Origin: Edwardiiplasma whartonense
GTDB taxonomy: Bacteria; Bacillota_I; Bacilli_A; Mycoplasmatales; Mycoplasmataceae
Assembly: GCF_023566315.1 (NCBI RefSeq)
Contig: NZ_JAKNSU010000003.1
Strand: one strand, 5' to 3'
Length of the DNA: 64,000 bases
Positions 1-9,173 of the stretch are shown one piece after another. The first letter of the stretch is position 1. Every line of letters starts with the position of its first letter. Below the pieces are notes generated by a model that had not been told where the DNA came from, did not search any database, and saw only the letters and a program-made list of their open reading frames with translations. The position numbers were made by a program, and so were the translations under genes.

Positions 1-630
1 GGTTTGATTAACAATCGAACTATTAAAGGAACTGCACTAATGACTGTTGATCAAGCCTTTCAGGCCTTTTTGAGTGCCAATAGTAGTTTTATAGGATTAG
101 ATACTGTTGTTGATTATGATGCCGATTCATTTATAGCTCCTAGTTCAACGACTGATGGTTCGCTAACTATTAGTGCTAAACCAAATACAGCATATACCGG
201 AACCTTAATAATTACTATTACTAAATTAACCAATGTTGTTGATGAGCGTAACTTTGTGGATATTGTTGAACAAATTTCAAAAAATAATCAATTAGTTTTA
301 CGTATTCCCTCAGGAACAACCAAAGGTGATGGTGGTGCTGATAGCACCTATGTTCAATCTTTAAAACAATCATTTATTAGATTAGTTGTAGGTTTAGGTT
401 ATCAAATAAACCTTCAAGATATGGTTATTACTCAACAATGGTTTGACAACGGTTCTGGTGGTTATGAAGGTGAAGCTCCAAGTAATGAACAATTGGATAG
501 TGATTACTATGATTGACACACCACCAAGGGAATTTCTATTGGAGGATATATGGTTACAGCCAGTGGAGAAATAATTCCTTTTGAATTTCACTTTTTAAAA
601 TGTGAAATTATTATTGGTCAACAACGATAA
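1..630 (+). CDS. C-terminal part of a surface lipoprotein (5' end outside window)
   Basis: The frame is open from the first base, so the start and any lipobox lie upstream; about 209 residues and the stop are visible. The segment near residues 58-78 (AKPNTAYTGTLIITITKL) resembles the short repeats of Spiroplasma surface lipoproteins and spiralin-type proteins, where a Tyr-Thr-Gly-Thr strand recurs. The C-terminal third is Gln/Gly/acidic rich with aromatic residues. No enzymatic motif is seen. I infer a cell-surface lipoprotein; the family match is from memory of such repeats, and an adhesin-like or unrelated secreted protein is possible. A single TGA near the end must be read as Trp to reach the stop at 628-630. 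Confidence 0.55.
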
Positions 631-714
631 TCCATTAACTTATTTATTTTTTTTAAGATGTTGTTATAAATAACAAGAACAACACTGTTATTAAAGAAAG
701 CCAATTTAAAGGTG

Positions 715-758
715 TAATATAATATTAATGAGAGTTAAAAGTGCCGTGAGGCACTTTT
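715..758 (+). promoter_or_regulatory. Promoter -10 and leader hairpin before ung
   Basis: A perfect TATAAT lies at 718-723 with no good -35. The predicted transcript starts near 730 and almost immediately forms a 9-bp hairpin (arms 737-745 and 750-758, GTGA loop) ending in a short U-run, which looks like an intrinsic terminator or attenuator placed 22 bases before the ung start. It could equally terminate the upstream lipoprotein transcript. Confidence 0.5.
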
Positions 759-779
759 TTAAAGATTGGAGAGCAAATT

Positions 780-1442
780 ATGAGCAGATTTCCCCAAGGG
801 TGAGAAACCTTTTTTGAAGAAGAGATAAAAAAGGATTACTTTCAACAACTTTGAAAGACAGTTCAACACGAATATTACACCACGACAGTTTATCCGCCAG
901 GAAAAGATGTTTTTGCAGTGTTTAAACTAGTCCGTCCAGAAGACGTCAAGATTGTCTTACTTGGTCAAGATCCTTATCATGGAAAAAATCAAGCTAATGG
1001 TATTGCTTTTTCAACTGCTTCAGCAATTACACCACGCAGTTTGGCTAACATGTTTAAAGAATTAAAGAGTGATTTAGATATCGATCATCCTAGTAATGAT
1101 TTAAGTGGCTGAGTAGCACAAGGTGTCTTTTTATTGAATACGATTTTAACTGTGCGTGAACACCAACCCCTAAGTCATCAAGAGCTGGGGTGAGAAACTT
1201 TTGTTTTAAATGTTCTTAATTTCTTAAATTCTAACAACAAAGTGATTTTGTACTGTGCTTTTGGTAATCAAGCAATGAAAATGTATAGTAAAATTAATGG
1301 TATTAAGTCAGAGAATATCTTGAGGTATGGACACCCGAGTCCGTTTAGCTATGATAAATATTTCAAAGGTACCCGTCCCTTCAGTCAAATCAATAGTTGG
1401 TTAGAGTTTCATGATTTAACACCAATTAATTGGGCACAATAA
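780..1442 (+). CDS. ung: Uracil-DNA glycosylase, family 1
   Basis: Base-excision repair enzyme that removes uracil from DNA. The 220-residue protein carries the family-1 water-activating motif GQDPYHG at residues 62-68 (catalytic Asp64) and the minor-groove loop HPSP at 185-188 (His185), in the usual order and spacing; length is normal for the family. ATG at 780 is preceded by GGAGAG at 768-773. Three internal TGA codons fall on Trp positions. It is followed after 25 bases by an ECF transporter gene, perhaps on the same transcript. Highly certain. Confidence 0.97.
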
Positions 1443-1467
1443 AAAAATTGAAAAGGATCTTGGTTGG

Positions 1468-2367
1468 ATGAAATCAATTAGTAGGTATTTGTTAACTGAG
1501 AATAATTTAGCTCATGTCGTTGCTTATTTTTTGTTGAGTCTAATTGCTTTATTTTTAATTTATTCTTTAATCCGATCAACTTTTTTTAAACGTACTTACA
1601 AGGGATTTAAGTTCACAACTAAAAAGATTACTTATATTGCGATGATGGCAGCAGTTTCTTCTGCAGTAACAGTTGTGATTTCTTTGACTTTACCGATTAC
1701 TGTTCTTCCTCCTGTTCGGATGTCTTTTGAAGGAATCATGATTAAGATTGCGGGAATGTTCTTTGGACCGCTGGTAGGAATGATTGTGGGATTGATTACT
1801 GAATTAATCACGATAATGTTTGTGCCTTCCTATATCCATATAGCCTATTTGCTTTTAGAGTTGGGAGTCGGTTTTTTAAGTGGAATTGCAGCAGTTTCTC
1901 AAAAATGAACCGGGAAAAAGAAGTGATTAACGTTTTTAGTGATTAACCTTTTTATTATTCTTTATGGCGTGATTATGGTTTTAATTACGAGTAGTTATGA
2001 TCAAAATGTTAAAATCTTCGGTGCAGAAATTAGTCCTGATACCTATAAATTTGTTTTTATTGGTATCCTTGGTGCGAGTTTATTTGTTATTTGGATGGTT
2101 GTAGGAGTTTTTCTGGTCACAGAAAAGTCAGAGCTCTTAGAGATTGTTTTACCAATTATTTTGCTTTGTGTAATTACTGAATTTTTAGCAACTACCTTAA
2201 TTGGATCTTGAGGAGATTCTAGTTTTTTAGGTATTCCGCGTGATAATGGAGGTTATACTTCGATTTTAATGGTGCGTCTGATTGAATCGCCACTAAAAAT
2301 CTTATTCAACACGATAATTTTATCAACGGTCTATTACATTTTAAGACCATTAGTAAAAACAAAATAG
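1468..2367 (+). CDS. ECF transporter S component (vitamin uptake), folate-type
   Basis: A 299-residue, very hydrophobic protein with about six membrane helices. An extra N-terminal helix (about residues 15-35) is followed by a basic stretch and then the S-component core beginning TTKKITYIAMMAAVSSAV, where small-residue helix packing with Ala is characteristic of substrate-binding S subunits of energy-coupling-factor transporters. A glycine-rich segment (AGMFFGPLVGMIVGLITE, about 91-108) matches the helix-3 signature. The protein has the same architecture as the S component at 38337-39068, so the two are paralogues. Ligand is not certain; folate is favoured because the paralogue lies next to folC. 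Start ATG has AAAGGAT upstream; the stop is 11 bases before cysS. Confidence 0.75.
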
Positions 2368-2378
2368 GAGGACTAATT

Positions 2379-3707
2379 GTGAAAATTTATGATTCATTGA
2401 CTAAAACAACACAAGAGTTAAAGGTGACAAATAACCAAATTCGTCTTTATTGTTGTGGACCAACAGTTTATAACTACATTCATTTAGGAAATAGTCGACC
2501 AAGTTTTACAATGGACTTTTTGGTGCGTTTTTTGCAGTGGAAGGGTATTAAGGTTGATTATTTGCAAAATATCACTGATGTTGATGACAAGATTATTGAT
2601 AAAGCTCTTGCTGCTAAACAATCAGAAACAGATTTAGCAAATTTTTATACTGATGCTTATCTTGAAGATTTATCTGCATTACACATCCAACCTCCAACCA
2701 AGCTTATTAAAGTATCAACTGTCATTGATTTGATGATTGAATTCATTCAAAAGTTAGTTCATCAAGGTGACGCTTATCTTGAACAAGAAAACGTCTTTTT
2801 TGACTTAAATCGTTGAAAAGGAGAGTATGGAAAGTTATCTAACCGTACTTTAGATAGTTTAGCTGTTGCACGGATTGAACCAGAAACTAATCTCAAACAT
2901 CACCCTGCTGATTTTGCGTTATGAAAAAAAACCGAAGTAGGAATTAAGTGAACTGCTCCTTTTGGGATAGGGAGACCTGGGTGACACACTGAATGTGCTC
3001 TCCTAAATGATTTTTATTTTAACCACCAAACTTTAAGTATTCATGGTGGTGGGGTTGATTTAAAGTTTCCTCACCATGAAAATGAACGGATTCAGTATCT
3101 TGCTGCTAACAATAGAGAGTTAAGTGAAATTTGAATGCACAACGGTCATTTAACGTTTAATGATGAAAAAATGTCAAAATCTTTAGATAATATGATTTTG
3201 GTGCGAGACTTCTTAAAAGATTATCATCCTGATGTTTTACGATGATTGTTTTTAACTACTGCTTATACCCAACCTTTGGATGTCAGCCATGATCTCTTAA
3301 CTCAGGGTCAAAAGTTTTTAGATCGCTTAAATAACTTAACTAAAAAAGCGAAACAACTAACCGCTTTTGACCAGTTAATTGATGAAAGTACCAAAGAAAG
3401 TTCTTCGCATTTTTTAGAACGATTTAATGACTTTATGAATGATGATTTGAACACCCCTTTAGTTCTTAGTGTTCTTGAACAAGCAATTAAAGCAATTAAT
3501 AAAGACTTAATAAAACAAAAAATAACCCCTGATTTTTATGAATTAAAAACTATGTTAAAGGTTTTAGGTTTTTCTACTAGTGTGAATCTTACAGTTAATC
3601 AGGAAGAAAAGTCGTTATTTTTAGCTTGGAAAAAAGCTTTGGAACAAAAAGATTATAAAAATGCTGATACTTTGCGAAGCCAATTAATTGCTAAAGGATT
3701 ACTTTAA
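2379..3707 (+). CDS. cysS: Cysteinyl-tRNA synthetase
   Basis: Class I aminoacyl-tRNA synthetase that charges tRNA-Cys. The 442-residue protein shows the HIGH-type motif as HLGN at 35-38, zinc-site cysteines starting at CCGP (25-28), the GWHTEC segment, the GGGVDLKFPHHENE zinc/active-site stretch, and KMSKS at 264-268. The start is GTG at 2379, set by AGGAGG at 2366-2371 that overlaps the previous stop. It is followed by one base and then the rRNA methyltransferase gene, as in Bacillus, but without the mini-RNase III gene (mrnC) usually found between them. Confidence 0.96.
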
Positions 3708-3708
3708 A

Positions 3709-4434
3709 ATGAAGAATTTAATTTATGGTAGACGAGTGGTAGAAGAATTTATCCAAAAGCACCCAACAATGGTCAAACAAGTGTGAACTAGTCATTACCA
3801 AGAACTAGTTAAGAGAACTTCACTTAATCAAACCTTAATAACTGTTAGTACAAATCAAAAAATGGAAAAAATGTTTGATCAAAAAGTTAATCATCAAGGA
3901 TATGTGGCAGAAATTAAAGAATTTAATTACACCCCATTTAACGAACTGCTTGCCGCGATTAATACCCAAGAAAAAGCAATAGTTTTGGTGTTAGACCAAA
4001 TTCACGATCCTTATAATTTTGGGGCTATTATCCGGAGTGCGGCACTTTTGAATGTTAGTTATCTGATTATTTTAGACCATAAACAAGTTTTGGTTAACCC
4101 AACAGTGGTTAAAACTAGTGCGGGAACTGCTTATGATATGATAATTTCTAAAGTTAACAATCTAACTAATGCGTTAGAAAAATTGAAAGAAGTCGGCTTT
4201 TGAATTTATGCCTCTAATTTAAACCAAGAAGCTCTTGATGCAAGAAAAATTGATTATGCACCAAAAACAGTGGTAATTATTGGTAACGAAGAAAAAGGGA
4301 TAGGAGAAAAATTGACCCATCATGCTGATGTTAATGTTTTTCTACCTTCAACCCAGAAGATTGATTCTTATAACGCTTCAGTTGCTGCATCATTGTTGAT
4401 GTTCATTATTAGTGACCACATCAATTTAATTTAG
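3709..4434 (+). CDS. rlmB: SpoU/TrmH-family RNA 2'-O-methyltransferase (RlmB-like)
   Basis: S-adenosylmethionine-dependent ribose methyltransferase; by position and family it probably modifies 23S rRNA (G2251 in E. coli numbering). The 241-residue protein has an N-terminal substrate-binding domain (1-85) and the trefoil-knot SPOUT domain with the three SpoU motifs: HDPYNFGAIIRSA (Asn103 region), VIIGNEEKGIG (Asn193 region) and the KIDSYNASVAAS C-terminal motif. It sits directly after cysS and before the sigma factor gene, the same order as yacO in Bacillus subtilis. Substrate assignment is inference from synteny. Confidence 0.88.
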
Positions 4435-4437
4435 TTG

Positions 4438-4474
4438 AAAAAGGGAACATTTCTTAAAAAATGCTCCCTTTTTG
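4438..4474 (+). terminator. Intrinsic terminator after rlmB
   Basis: Arms 4438-4450 and 4461-4473 pair over 13 positions with a single mismatch, followed by a T-rich run. It separates the cysS-rlmB transcript from the sigma factor gene. Confidence 0.8.
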
Positions 4475-4558
4475 TGTTTTTCTTGGTTAACTTGTTTAAG
4501 TTAATGGGAAAAAATTAATTCTTGTCCTTATACCGAAATAGGAAGTAAGGGATAAAAA

Positions 4559-5149
4559 ATGAAAAATAGCGAAATTAAATATCATGTAAACCGTGAAGAA
4601 CACCATTTTGACCCATTAAGCACAAGTCAAAGTGACCGGTGAAGAATTTATCAACAATTAAGTAAATGCAAGAATTATGCGATTAATAAAAGTTATCGAT
4701 GTTATTATAATTTACCAATTGAGAAAGAAGATTTAGAACTAGTTGCTTGAATTGCTTTTAACGAAGCCATCAACAAGTATGAAAATCAAAAGGGAAGGAA
4801 AACTTTTGAATCTTTTTTAATTGATGCAATTACATGACGGTGCAATGATTATTGTGAACGTTATGTTACCAATCATCATAAAGTTTTGAATTTAGCAAGC
4901 ACAAAAAATTGAAGTGAGGAAAGGGTTGGTAACGTGAATGAATTATTTGACCAAAAAATTGCTTTAGATTCTTTGTTTGCTTGTTATTTAGCAACTCTAA
5001 AAGATTATGATAAACAGTTGGTAGCAAAAGCGTTAATTTATGATTATCTCGAACCTAAAAACATTTACCAGAAATATCCGATGAGTAAATCAAAAGTCTA
5101 TCGTTTATCAAAAGAAGTGATAAAAGATATCACCCACCTTCTGATTTAA
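4559..5149 (+). CDS. Alternative sigma-70 family factor, SigH-like
   Basis: A 196-residue protein in the exact place of sigH in Bacillus (rlmB - sigH - rpmG - secE - nusG). Residues about 45-110 look like sigma region 2: acidic DLELVAWIAFNEAINKYENQKG followed by TFESFLIDAITWRCNDYCERY, which fits the core-binding and -10 recognition helices. The C-terminal part (about 140-195) has a region-4-like helix-turn-helix (KNIYQKYPMSKSKVYRLSKEVI). Sequence is diverged and no Pfam call can be made by eye; synteny carries much weight. Mollicutes otherwise use one main sigma factor, so this could control a special regulon such as recombination or competence genes. Start ATG follows AGGAAGTAAGGG. Confidence 0.7.
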
Positions 5150-5205
5150 TCATTTTCTAATTTATGATATTCTATATATTGTAATGTAATAAAAAGGGAG
5201 TAATT

Positions 5206-5364
5206 ATGCCAAAAGACCATCGTAAGATTATTTTAGTTTGCTCTGATTGTTTAAGTCGTAACTACTCTTTAACTAAGGGAAATTTAACACAAAAAGAACG
5301 TTTAGAAGTAAAGAAATATTGTTCAACTTGTAATCGTCATACCCTACACAAAGAAAGTAGGTAA
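5206..5364 (+). CDS. rpmG: 50S ribosomal protein L33
   Basis: A 52-residue basic ribosomal protein with two CxxC pairs (CSDC near residue 12 and CSTC near residue 39), the zinc-binding form of L33. ATG at 5206 has AAAAAGGGAG upstream. It lies between the sigma factor and secE as in other Firmicutes. AT-rich -10-like sequence (TATATT) is present at about 5175-5180. It is too short for routine ORF cut-offs but unambiguous. Confidence 0.92.
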   Translation: MPKDHRKIILVCSDCLSRNYSLTKGNLTQKERLEVKKYCSTCNRHTLHKESR

Positions 5365-5370
5365 GATTTG

Positions 5371-5778
5371 ATGACTCCACAAGAAAAAGAGTTAAAAAAA
5401 ACCCAAAAAAGGTTAAAAAAAGAAGCGAAGGCCAAGACGAGAGTTACTCGTAAACAAGCAAAGAGCAAAAAGTCTGATCATGCTCAGAGTGAAGGGACGA
5501 CTAAACGGGTTTTGAGAGAAAAAGAAATCAAGAAAAATCTCTATAACCGGAGTAACTTTAAAGCCACAAAAACCAAAGAAAAAATTGATTGAAAACTTTC
5601 TTTTAAGGAATTTCCAGTCAAAATGGTTAAAGAAGTGAGCAAGATTAAATGGTCAGGTAAGCAAAATTTAACCAATAAGTTTGTGCAAGTAATTATCTTT
5701 ATGTTAATTTTTGCAGTGGTTTTTTATTTAATTGACTGAGGATTTCAGACGTTATTTTCAGTGATGCACGTGATATAG
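5371..5778 (+). CDS. secE: Preprotein translocase subunit SecE
   Basis: Essential membrane subunit of the SecYEG channel. The 135-residue protein has an unusually long, lysine-rich cytoplasmic N-terminus (1-75, about half the protein), then the conserved amphipathic region (KLSFKEFPVKMVKEVSKIKW) and one C-terminal transmembrane helix (about 108-130). Most bacterial SecE are near 60 residues, so the basic extension is a lineage feature. A TTG at 5368 is an alternative start. It follows rpmG by six bases and precedes nusG. Confidence 0.88.
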
Positions 5779-5796
5779 AAGAGTGGAGTATTAAAA

Positions 5797-6465
5797 ATGA
5801 ATTTGGAAAACGAAAAATTAGAAGCGGAATTAGAGAAATATCCAGGCCAATGGTTCGTAATTAATAGTAATACTGGGCATGAAGACAAGGTTCGCCAGGA
5901 TTTATTAGAAAAAGTTAAAAATCAAAATCTGGGTAACATTATTTTTGATGTGCGAATTTCAAAGTACTTGACTGAAACTAAGAGTGGTAAAGAAACAGAA
6001 AAAAACAAATTTCCTGGATATATTTTCATTAATATGAACATGACTGAAGAAGCATGATTTATTGTGCGTAATACTCCAGGAGTAACTGGGTTTATTGGTT
6101 CATCTGGAAGAGGAGCAAAACCATTTCCATTAACAAGCGAAGAAGTGGCAAGAATGATTTTAAATGACCAAACCCAATCTGATCCTGTTGAGCCATTAGA
6201 ACCAAGTAAAGAAGTTAAACCTGTTTCTGGAAATAAAGTGATTACTTCTGGACCAAATGCTACTCAGGAAAAAGTTGTTTATACTGCTGATTTCAAAATT
6301 GGTGATCAAGTAGTAATTCAAACTGGACCGTTTATGAACAAAGATGGAAAAGTTATTGATATGGATTTTGATAAGGGAGTAGCGATTATTTCAATTGAGA
6401 TGTTTGGTCGTTATACACCAACCGAGGTCGAATTTAAAAACGCAAAAATCCTCACTGAAGATTAA
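5797..6465 (+). CDS. nusG: Transcription termination/antitermination factor NusG
   Basis: RNA polymerase-associated elongation factor coupling transcription and translation. The 222-residue protein has the NGN domain (about 15-120: QWFVINSNTGHEDKVRQDL, FPGYIFINM, NTPGVTGFIG) and a C-terminal KOW domain (about 168-215: FKIGDQVVIQTGPFMNKDGKV, then GRYTPTEVEF). An acidic, proline-containing linker of about 40 residues separates them. One TGA (6055-6057) is Trp. The gene ends the sigH-type cluster and is followed by a terminator. Confidence 0.95.
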
Positions 6466-6525
6466 TCGTTTAAGAAAAATAATGTAATTGTAGTTGAATA
6501 CCAGTGCAATGTGAATCGCATTGTT

Positions 6526-6550
6526 AGCTCTTTTTTAAAAGGGCTTTTTT
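6526..6550 (+). terminator. Intrinsic terminator after nusG
   Basis: Nine-bp stem with arms 6526-6534 and 6537-6545 (one G-U pair, two-base loop) followed by TTTTTC. A smaller hairpin lies just upstream near 6505-6522. Confidence 0.7.
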
Positions 6551-6625
6551 CTTGTTCAAAATTAACAAAAAGTCTGGAAATATGTCGAAATTAACTAAGA
6601 AAAAAGCTCAAAATTATTAAAATTA

Positions 6626-6712
6626 TGTTAAAATCAATGAGTAAATTTTATTGTGGAAGAAGCCAAGAGTTTCGTTTGGACCACAGCGAGTAGAGAGAAA
6701 GAGGAAATACCC
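6626..6712 (+). promoter_or_regulatory. Promoter and leader of the L11-L1 operon
   Basis: Extended -10 TGTTAAAAT at 6626-6634 without a recognisable -35, then a leader of about 70 bases before rplK. In Bacillus and E. coli this leader carries the L1 autoregulatory site; I cannot identify that fold confidently here. Confidence 0.5.
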
Positions 6713-7147
6713 GTGGCTAAAAAAGTAACACGTATTGCAAAACTGGAATTTATGGCAATGCAAGCCAAACCTGGAGCAGAACTAGCTTCTTTGGGAATTA
6801 ACATGCCAGAATTCACCAAACAATTTAACGACGCAACTAAAGAAAGAGCAGGAGATGTTGTGCCAGTTGTTATTACTGCTTATGATGATAAATCATTTGA
6901 TTTTGTCTTAAAAACAACTCCTGCCCCAGTGATGTTGAAAAAAGCTGCTAAGATTCAAAAAGCAGCGCATAATCCTGGAAAGGAAACTGCTGGAACGATT
7001 AGTATTGAAGATTTAAGAAGCATTGCTGAGTATAAATTACCAGACTTGAATGCTAATAGTGTTGAAGCGGCTATGAAAATTATTGCTGGAACTGCTAAAA
7101 ATATGGGAATTAAAATTACTGGATGAGATGAAGGGGAAACTAAATAA
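6713..7147 (+). CDS. rplK: 50S ribosomal protein L11
   Basis: A 144-residue L11 that forms the GTPase-associated centre with 23S rRNA. It has the N-terminal domain (KLEFMAMQAKPGAELASLGIN, the stretch that holds prolines in most L11) and the rRNA-binding C-terminal domain (KTAGTIS-like segment, then AMKIIAGTAKNMGIKITG). The first stretch reads MQAKPGAELA where many bacteria have AGKATPAPPVG, a Mollicutes-type variation in the proline-rich, thiostrepton-related region. GTG at 6713 follows GAGAAAGAGGAA. Its stop overlaps the rplA start by one base (TAATG). Confidence 0.93.
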
Positions 7148-7830
7148 TGGCAAAGTTGAGTAAAAATCGTAAAGCAGCTTTAACAAAAGTTGATAAGAAA
7201 ACCCTTTATCCAGTTGCTCAAGCAATTAATTTAATGAAAGAAGTTGCTTCAACTAAGTTTGATGAAACTGTTGAATTGACCTTCAACTTAAACATTGATC
7301 CGCGTAAAGCCGATCAACAAGTTAGAGGGGCGGTTGTTTTACCTTCGGGAACTGGGAAAAGTCAACGTGTTTTGGTTTTAACTACTACTAAAACAAAAGA
7401 AGCAACTGATGCTGGTGCTGATTTTGTTGGTTCTGATGACATGATTTATAAAATTCAAAATGAAAATTGGTTTGACTTTGATGTGATTATTGCCACTCCA
7501 GAAATCATGGCTAAATTAGGACCAATTGGTAAAGTTTTAGGACCTAAAGGTTTGATGCCTAACCCAAAAACTGGAACTGTTACAATGGATGTTAAAAAAG
7601 CTATTGAAGATGTTAAAAAAGGAAAAGTAGAGTATCGTGCTGATAAAGAAGGAAACATTCACACGATTATTGGAAAAGTTTCTTTTGATGTTAGCGCTTT
7701 AGAAAACAACTTTAAGACTATCCTTAGTGAACTACAAAGAGTTAAACCTCAAACTGTTAAAGGTGACTATATCAAGAGTGTGACAATCTCTTCAACAATG
7801 GGTCCAGGAATTAAAATTCAATTAAATTAA
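7147..7830 (+). CDS. rplA: 50S ribosomal protein L1
   Basis: A 227-residue L1, which builds the mobile L1 stalk beside the E site and usually represses its own operon. Recognisable stretches are NIDPRKADQQVRGAVVLPSG in domain I and PIGKVLGPKGLMPNPKTGTV in domain II. Length and ends match the family. Translation is probably coupled to rplK through the overlapping TAATG. A terminator follows directly. Confidence 0.96.
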   Translation: MAKLSKNRKAALTKVDKKTLYPVAQAINLMKEVASTKFDETVELTFNLNIDPRKADQQVRGAVVLPSGTGKSQRVLVLTTTKTKEATDAGADFVGSDDMIYKIQNENWFDFDVIIATPEIMAKLGPIGKVLGPKGLMPNPKTGTVTMDVKKAIEDVKKGKVEYRADKEGNIHTIIGKVSFDVSALENNFKTILSELQRVKPQTVKGDYIKSVTISSTMGPGIKIQLN

Positions 7831-7836
7831 GAAAAT

Positions 7837-7859
7837 CGTCTTTTCTCAAGACGTTTTTT
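7837..7859 (+). terminator. Intrinsic terminator after rplA
   Basis: Six-bp GC-containing stem (7837-7842 with 7848-7853), five-base loop, then six T. It ends the L11-L1 transcript just before the rplJ promoter. Confidence 0.75.
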
Positions 7860-7860
7860 A

Positions 7861-8050
7861 TTGTAATTATTCTTGGTTTTAGATATGATAATAATGCTAT
7901 TAGTACCGAAGAAAGTAACTGGGAAACCTTAATTTGTTACCGAGGAAAAAGCTAAAACATACCTTTATCAATAAAAGTTTGCTTTTTAACCTTGGTCGAA
8001 AATTAGATCAAGGTTTTTCTTATTTATTCGTTAAACATAAAAAGGGGGGA
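7861..8050 (+). promoter_or_regulatory. L10 leader: promoter, L10-binding region and attenuator
   Basis: TTGTAA at 7861-7866 and TATGAT at 7884-7889 are spaced by 17 bases. The 150-base untranslated leader contains AGTAACTGGG and TTACCGAGG segments of the type found in ribosomal protein L10 leaders, and ends in a strong terminator hairpin (arms 7988-7997 and 8006-8015, one G-U pair, then TTTCTT) well before rplJ. By analogy with Bacillus, free L10-L12 complex binding the leader would favour this terminator. I have not resolved the anti-terminator pairing. Confidence 0.7.
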
Positions 8051-8055
8051 AATAG

Positions 8056-8553
8056 ATGACACAAGAAAGACCAGCACACGCCAAAAAGGCTTTGGTTATT
8101 CAAGAAATTGCCCAAAAATTAACCACTAACAATGGGGTGGCAATTGCTGAATACAAAAACTTAACAGTTGCGCAGATGACAACTTTACGTCAAGAAGCGT
8201 TAAAACAAGGTATCGAAGTTAAAGTGTACAAGGATTCATTAGTAAGAAGAGCTGCTAGTGAAAGTAACCTTGAACCTTTAAATGAATTCTTAACTCAACA
8301 AAATGTTTTCATTTTTTCAAAAGAAGACGGGGTGGCAGCACCTAAACTCGTGGCTGAATTTGCCAAAAAGAACAAAGATTTAGTTTTAAAAGCAGGAATC
8401 TTTGAAGGTAAAATTCAAGACACAACTGCAATTAATAACATTGCTTCTCTTCCATCAAAAGAAGAACTTTATTCAATGTTTGCCAACTCTTTATTGTATC
8501 CATTGCGTCAAGTGATGAATGCAATCAAAGCAGTTGCTGACACTAAAGCGTAG
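8056..8553 (+). CDS. rplJ: 50S ribosomal protein L10
   Basis: A 165-residue L10, the base of the L12 stalk. The N-terminal rRNA-binding domain includes VAIAEYKNLTVAQMTTLRQEALKQG-type sequence and KVYKDSLVRRA; the C-terminal helix that binds L12 dimers is YPLRQVMNAIKAVADTKA. ATG at 8056 has AAAGGGGGGA directly upstream. It is co-transcribed with rplL 71 bases downstream. Confidence 0.95.
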   Translation: MTQERPAHAKKALVIQEIAQKLTTNNGVAIAEYKNLTVAQMTTLRQEALKQGIEVKVYKDSLVRRAASESNLEPLNEFLTQQNVFIFSKEDGVAAPKLVAEFAKKNKDLVLKAGIFEGKIQDTTAINNIASLPSKEELYSMFANSLLYPLRQVMNAIKAVADTKA

Positions 8554-8624
8554 TTAAATAAGAATAACAACAAACTCGTACTAGATAGTATTAATTATGA
8601 AAACCATTAAAGGAGAATAAAATT

Positions 8625-8993
8625 ATGGCAGTCACAAAAGACGATATTATTAAAGCATTAGAAACCATGACTTTAACTGATCTAAACGATTTAGTTAAAG
8701 GAATTGAAGAACACTTTGGAGTAGTTGCTGCTGCTGCAGTTGCTGCCCCAGCAGCTGGAGCTGACGCTGCTGCTGCTCCTTCAGAAGTAACTGTTTTCTT
8801 AGCAGAAGCAGGAGCACAAAAAGTGCAAGTTATCAAAGTAGTTAAAGAACTTACTGGATTAGGGTTAATGGATGCCAAAAAATTGGTTGATGGAACTTTA
8901 CCAGTAGCAATTAAGGAAAACATTAAACCAGAAGAAGCAGAACAAATTAAAGAAAAATTAGTTGCTGCTGGAGCTTCAGTAGATATTAAATAA
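8625..8993 (+). CDS. rplL: 50S ribosomal protein L7/L12
   Basis: A 122-residue stalk protein that recruits translational GTPases. It shows the N-terminal dimerisation helices (about 1-32), an Ala-rich flexible hinge (about 36-52), and the conserved C-terminal domain (KVQVIKVVKELTGLGLMDAKKLVD, then GASVDIK). Shine-Dalgarno AAAGGAGAA precedes the ATG. A perfect 13-bp terminator follows. Confidence 0.97.
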   Translation: MAVTKDDIIKALETMTLTDLNDLVKGIEEHFGVVAAAAVAAPAAGADAAAAPSEVTVFLAEAGAQKVQVIKVVKELTGLGLMDAKKLVDGTLPVAIKENIKPEEAEQIKEKLVAAGASVDIK

Positions 8994-9023
8994 TTAGACT
9001 TATTTAAAACCTAATTAAATAAC

Positions 9024-9058
9024 AAGGCAAATTTATTTCTATAAATTTGCCTTTTTTC
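9024..9058 (+). terminator. Intrinsic terminator after rplL
   Basis: Perfect 13-bp stem (9024-9036 with 9041-9053), TTCT loop, T-run. It separates L10-L12 from the RNA polymerase genes. Confidence 0.9.
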
Positions 9059-9068
9059 TTTGTTTTTA

Positions 9069-9173
9069 TGGTAAAATTTTTGCAGTGATTTTAGTTTAGT
9101 TAGTTAAGAGCTTCTACTAGATCAAGCATTTAATAAAATCTGCAGATAATTAACAGTAGAAAGTGATACTTGC
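9069..9173 (+). promoter_or_regulatory. Promoter and leader of the Fic-like/rpoBC transcript
   Basis: Extended -10 TGGTAAAAT at 9069-9077. The leader of about 90 bases can pair TTCTACT (9113-9119) with AGTAGAA near 9155-9161, so it may be structured. No other promoter is evident before rpoB, so rpoB and rpoC are probably transcribed from here through the gene at 9174. Confidence 0.5.

Noticed and set aside
2379..3707. Many genes look split into two to five fragments by TGA, as if the genome were full of pseudogenes.
   Set aside because: Each TGA falls at a tryptophan position (for example DPW in TrmB, RWGN in Lgt) and the frames join perfectly, so this is code 4, not decay.
8591..8923. Open frame on the minus strand across rplL.
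   Set aside because: It mirrors the Ala-rich L7/L12 hinge and has no protein-like composition; it is an antisense shadow.
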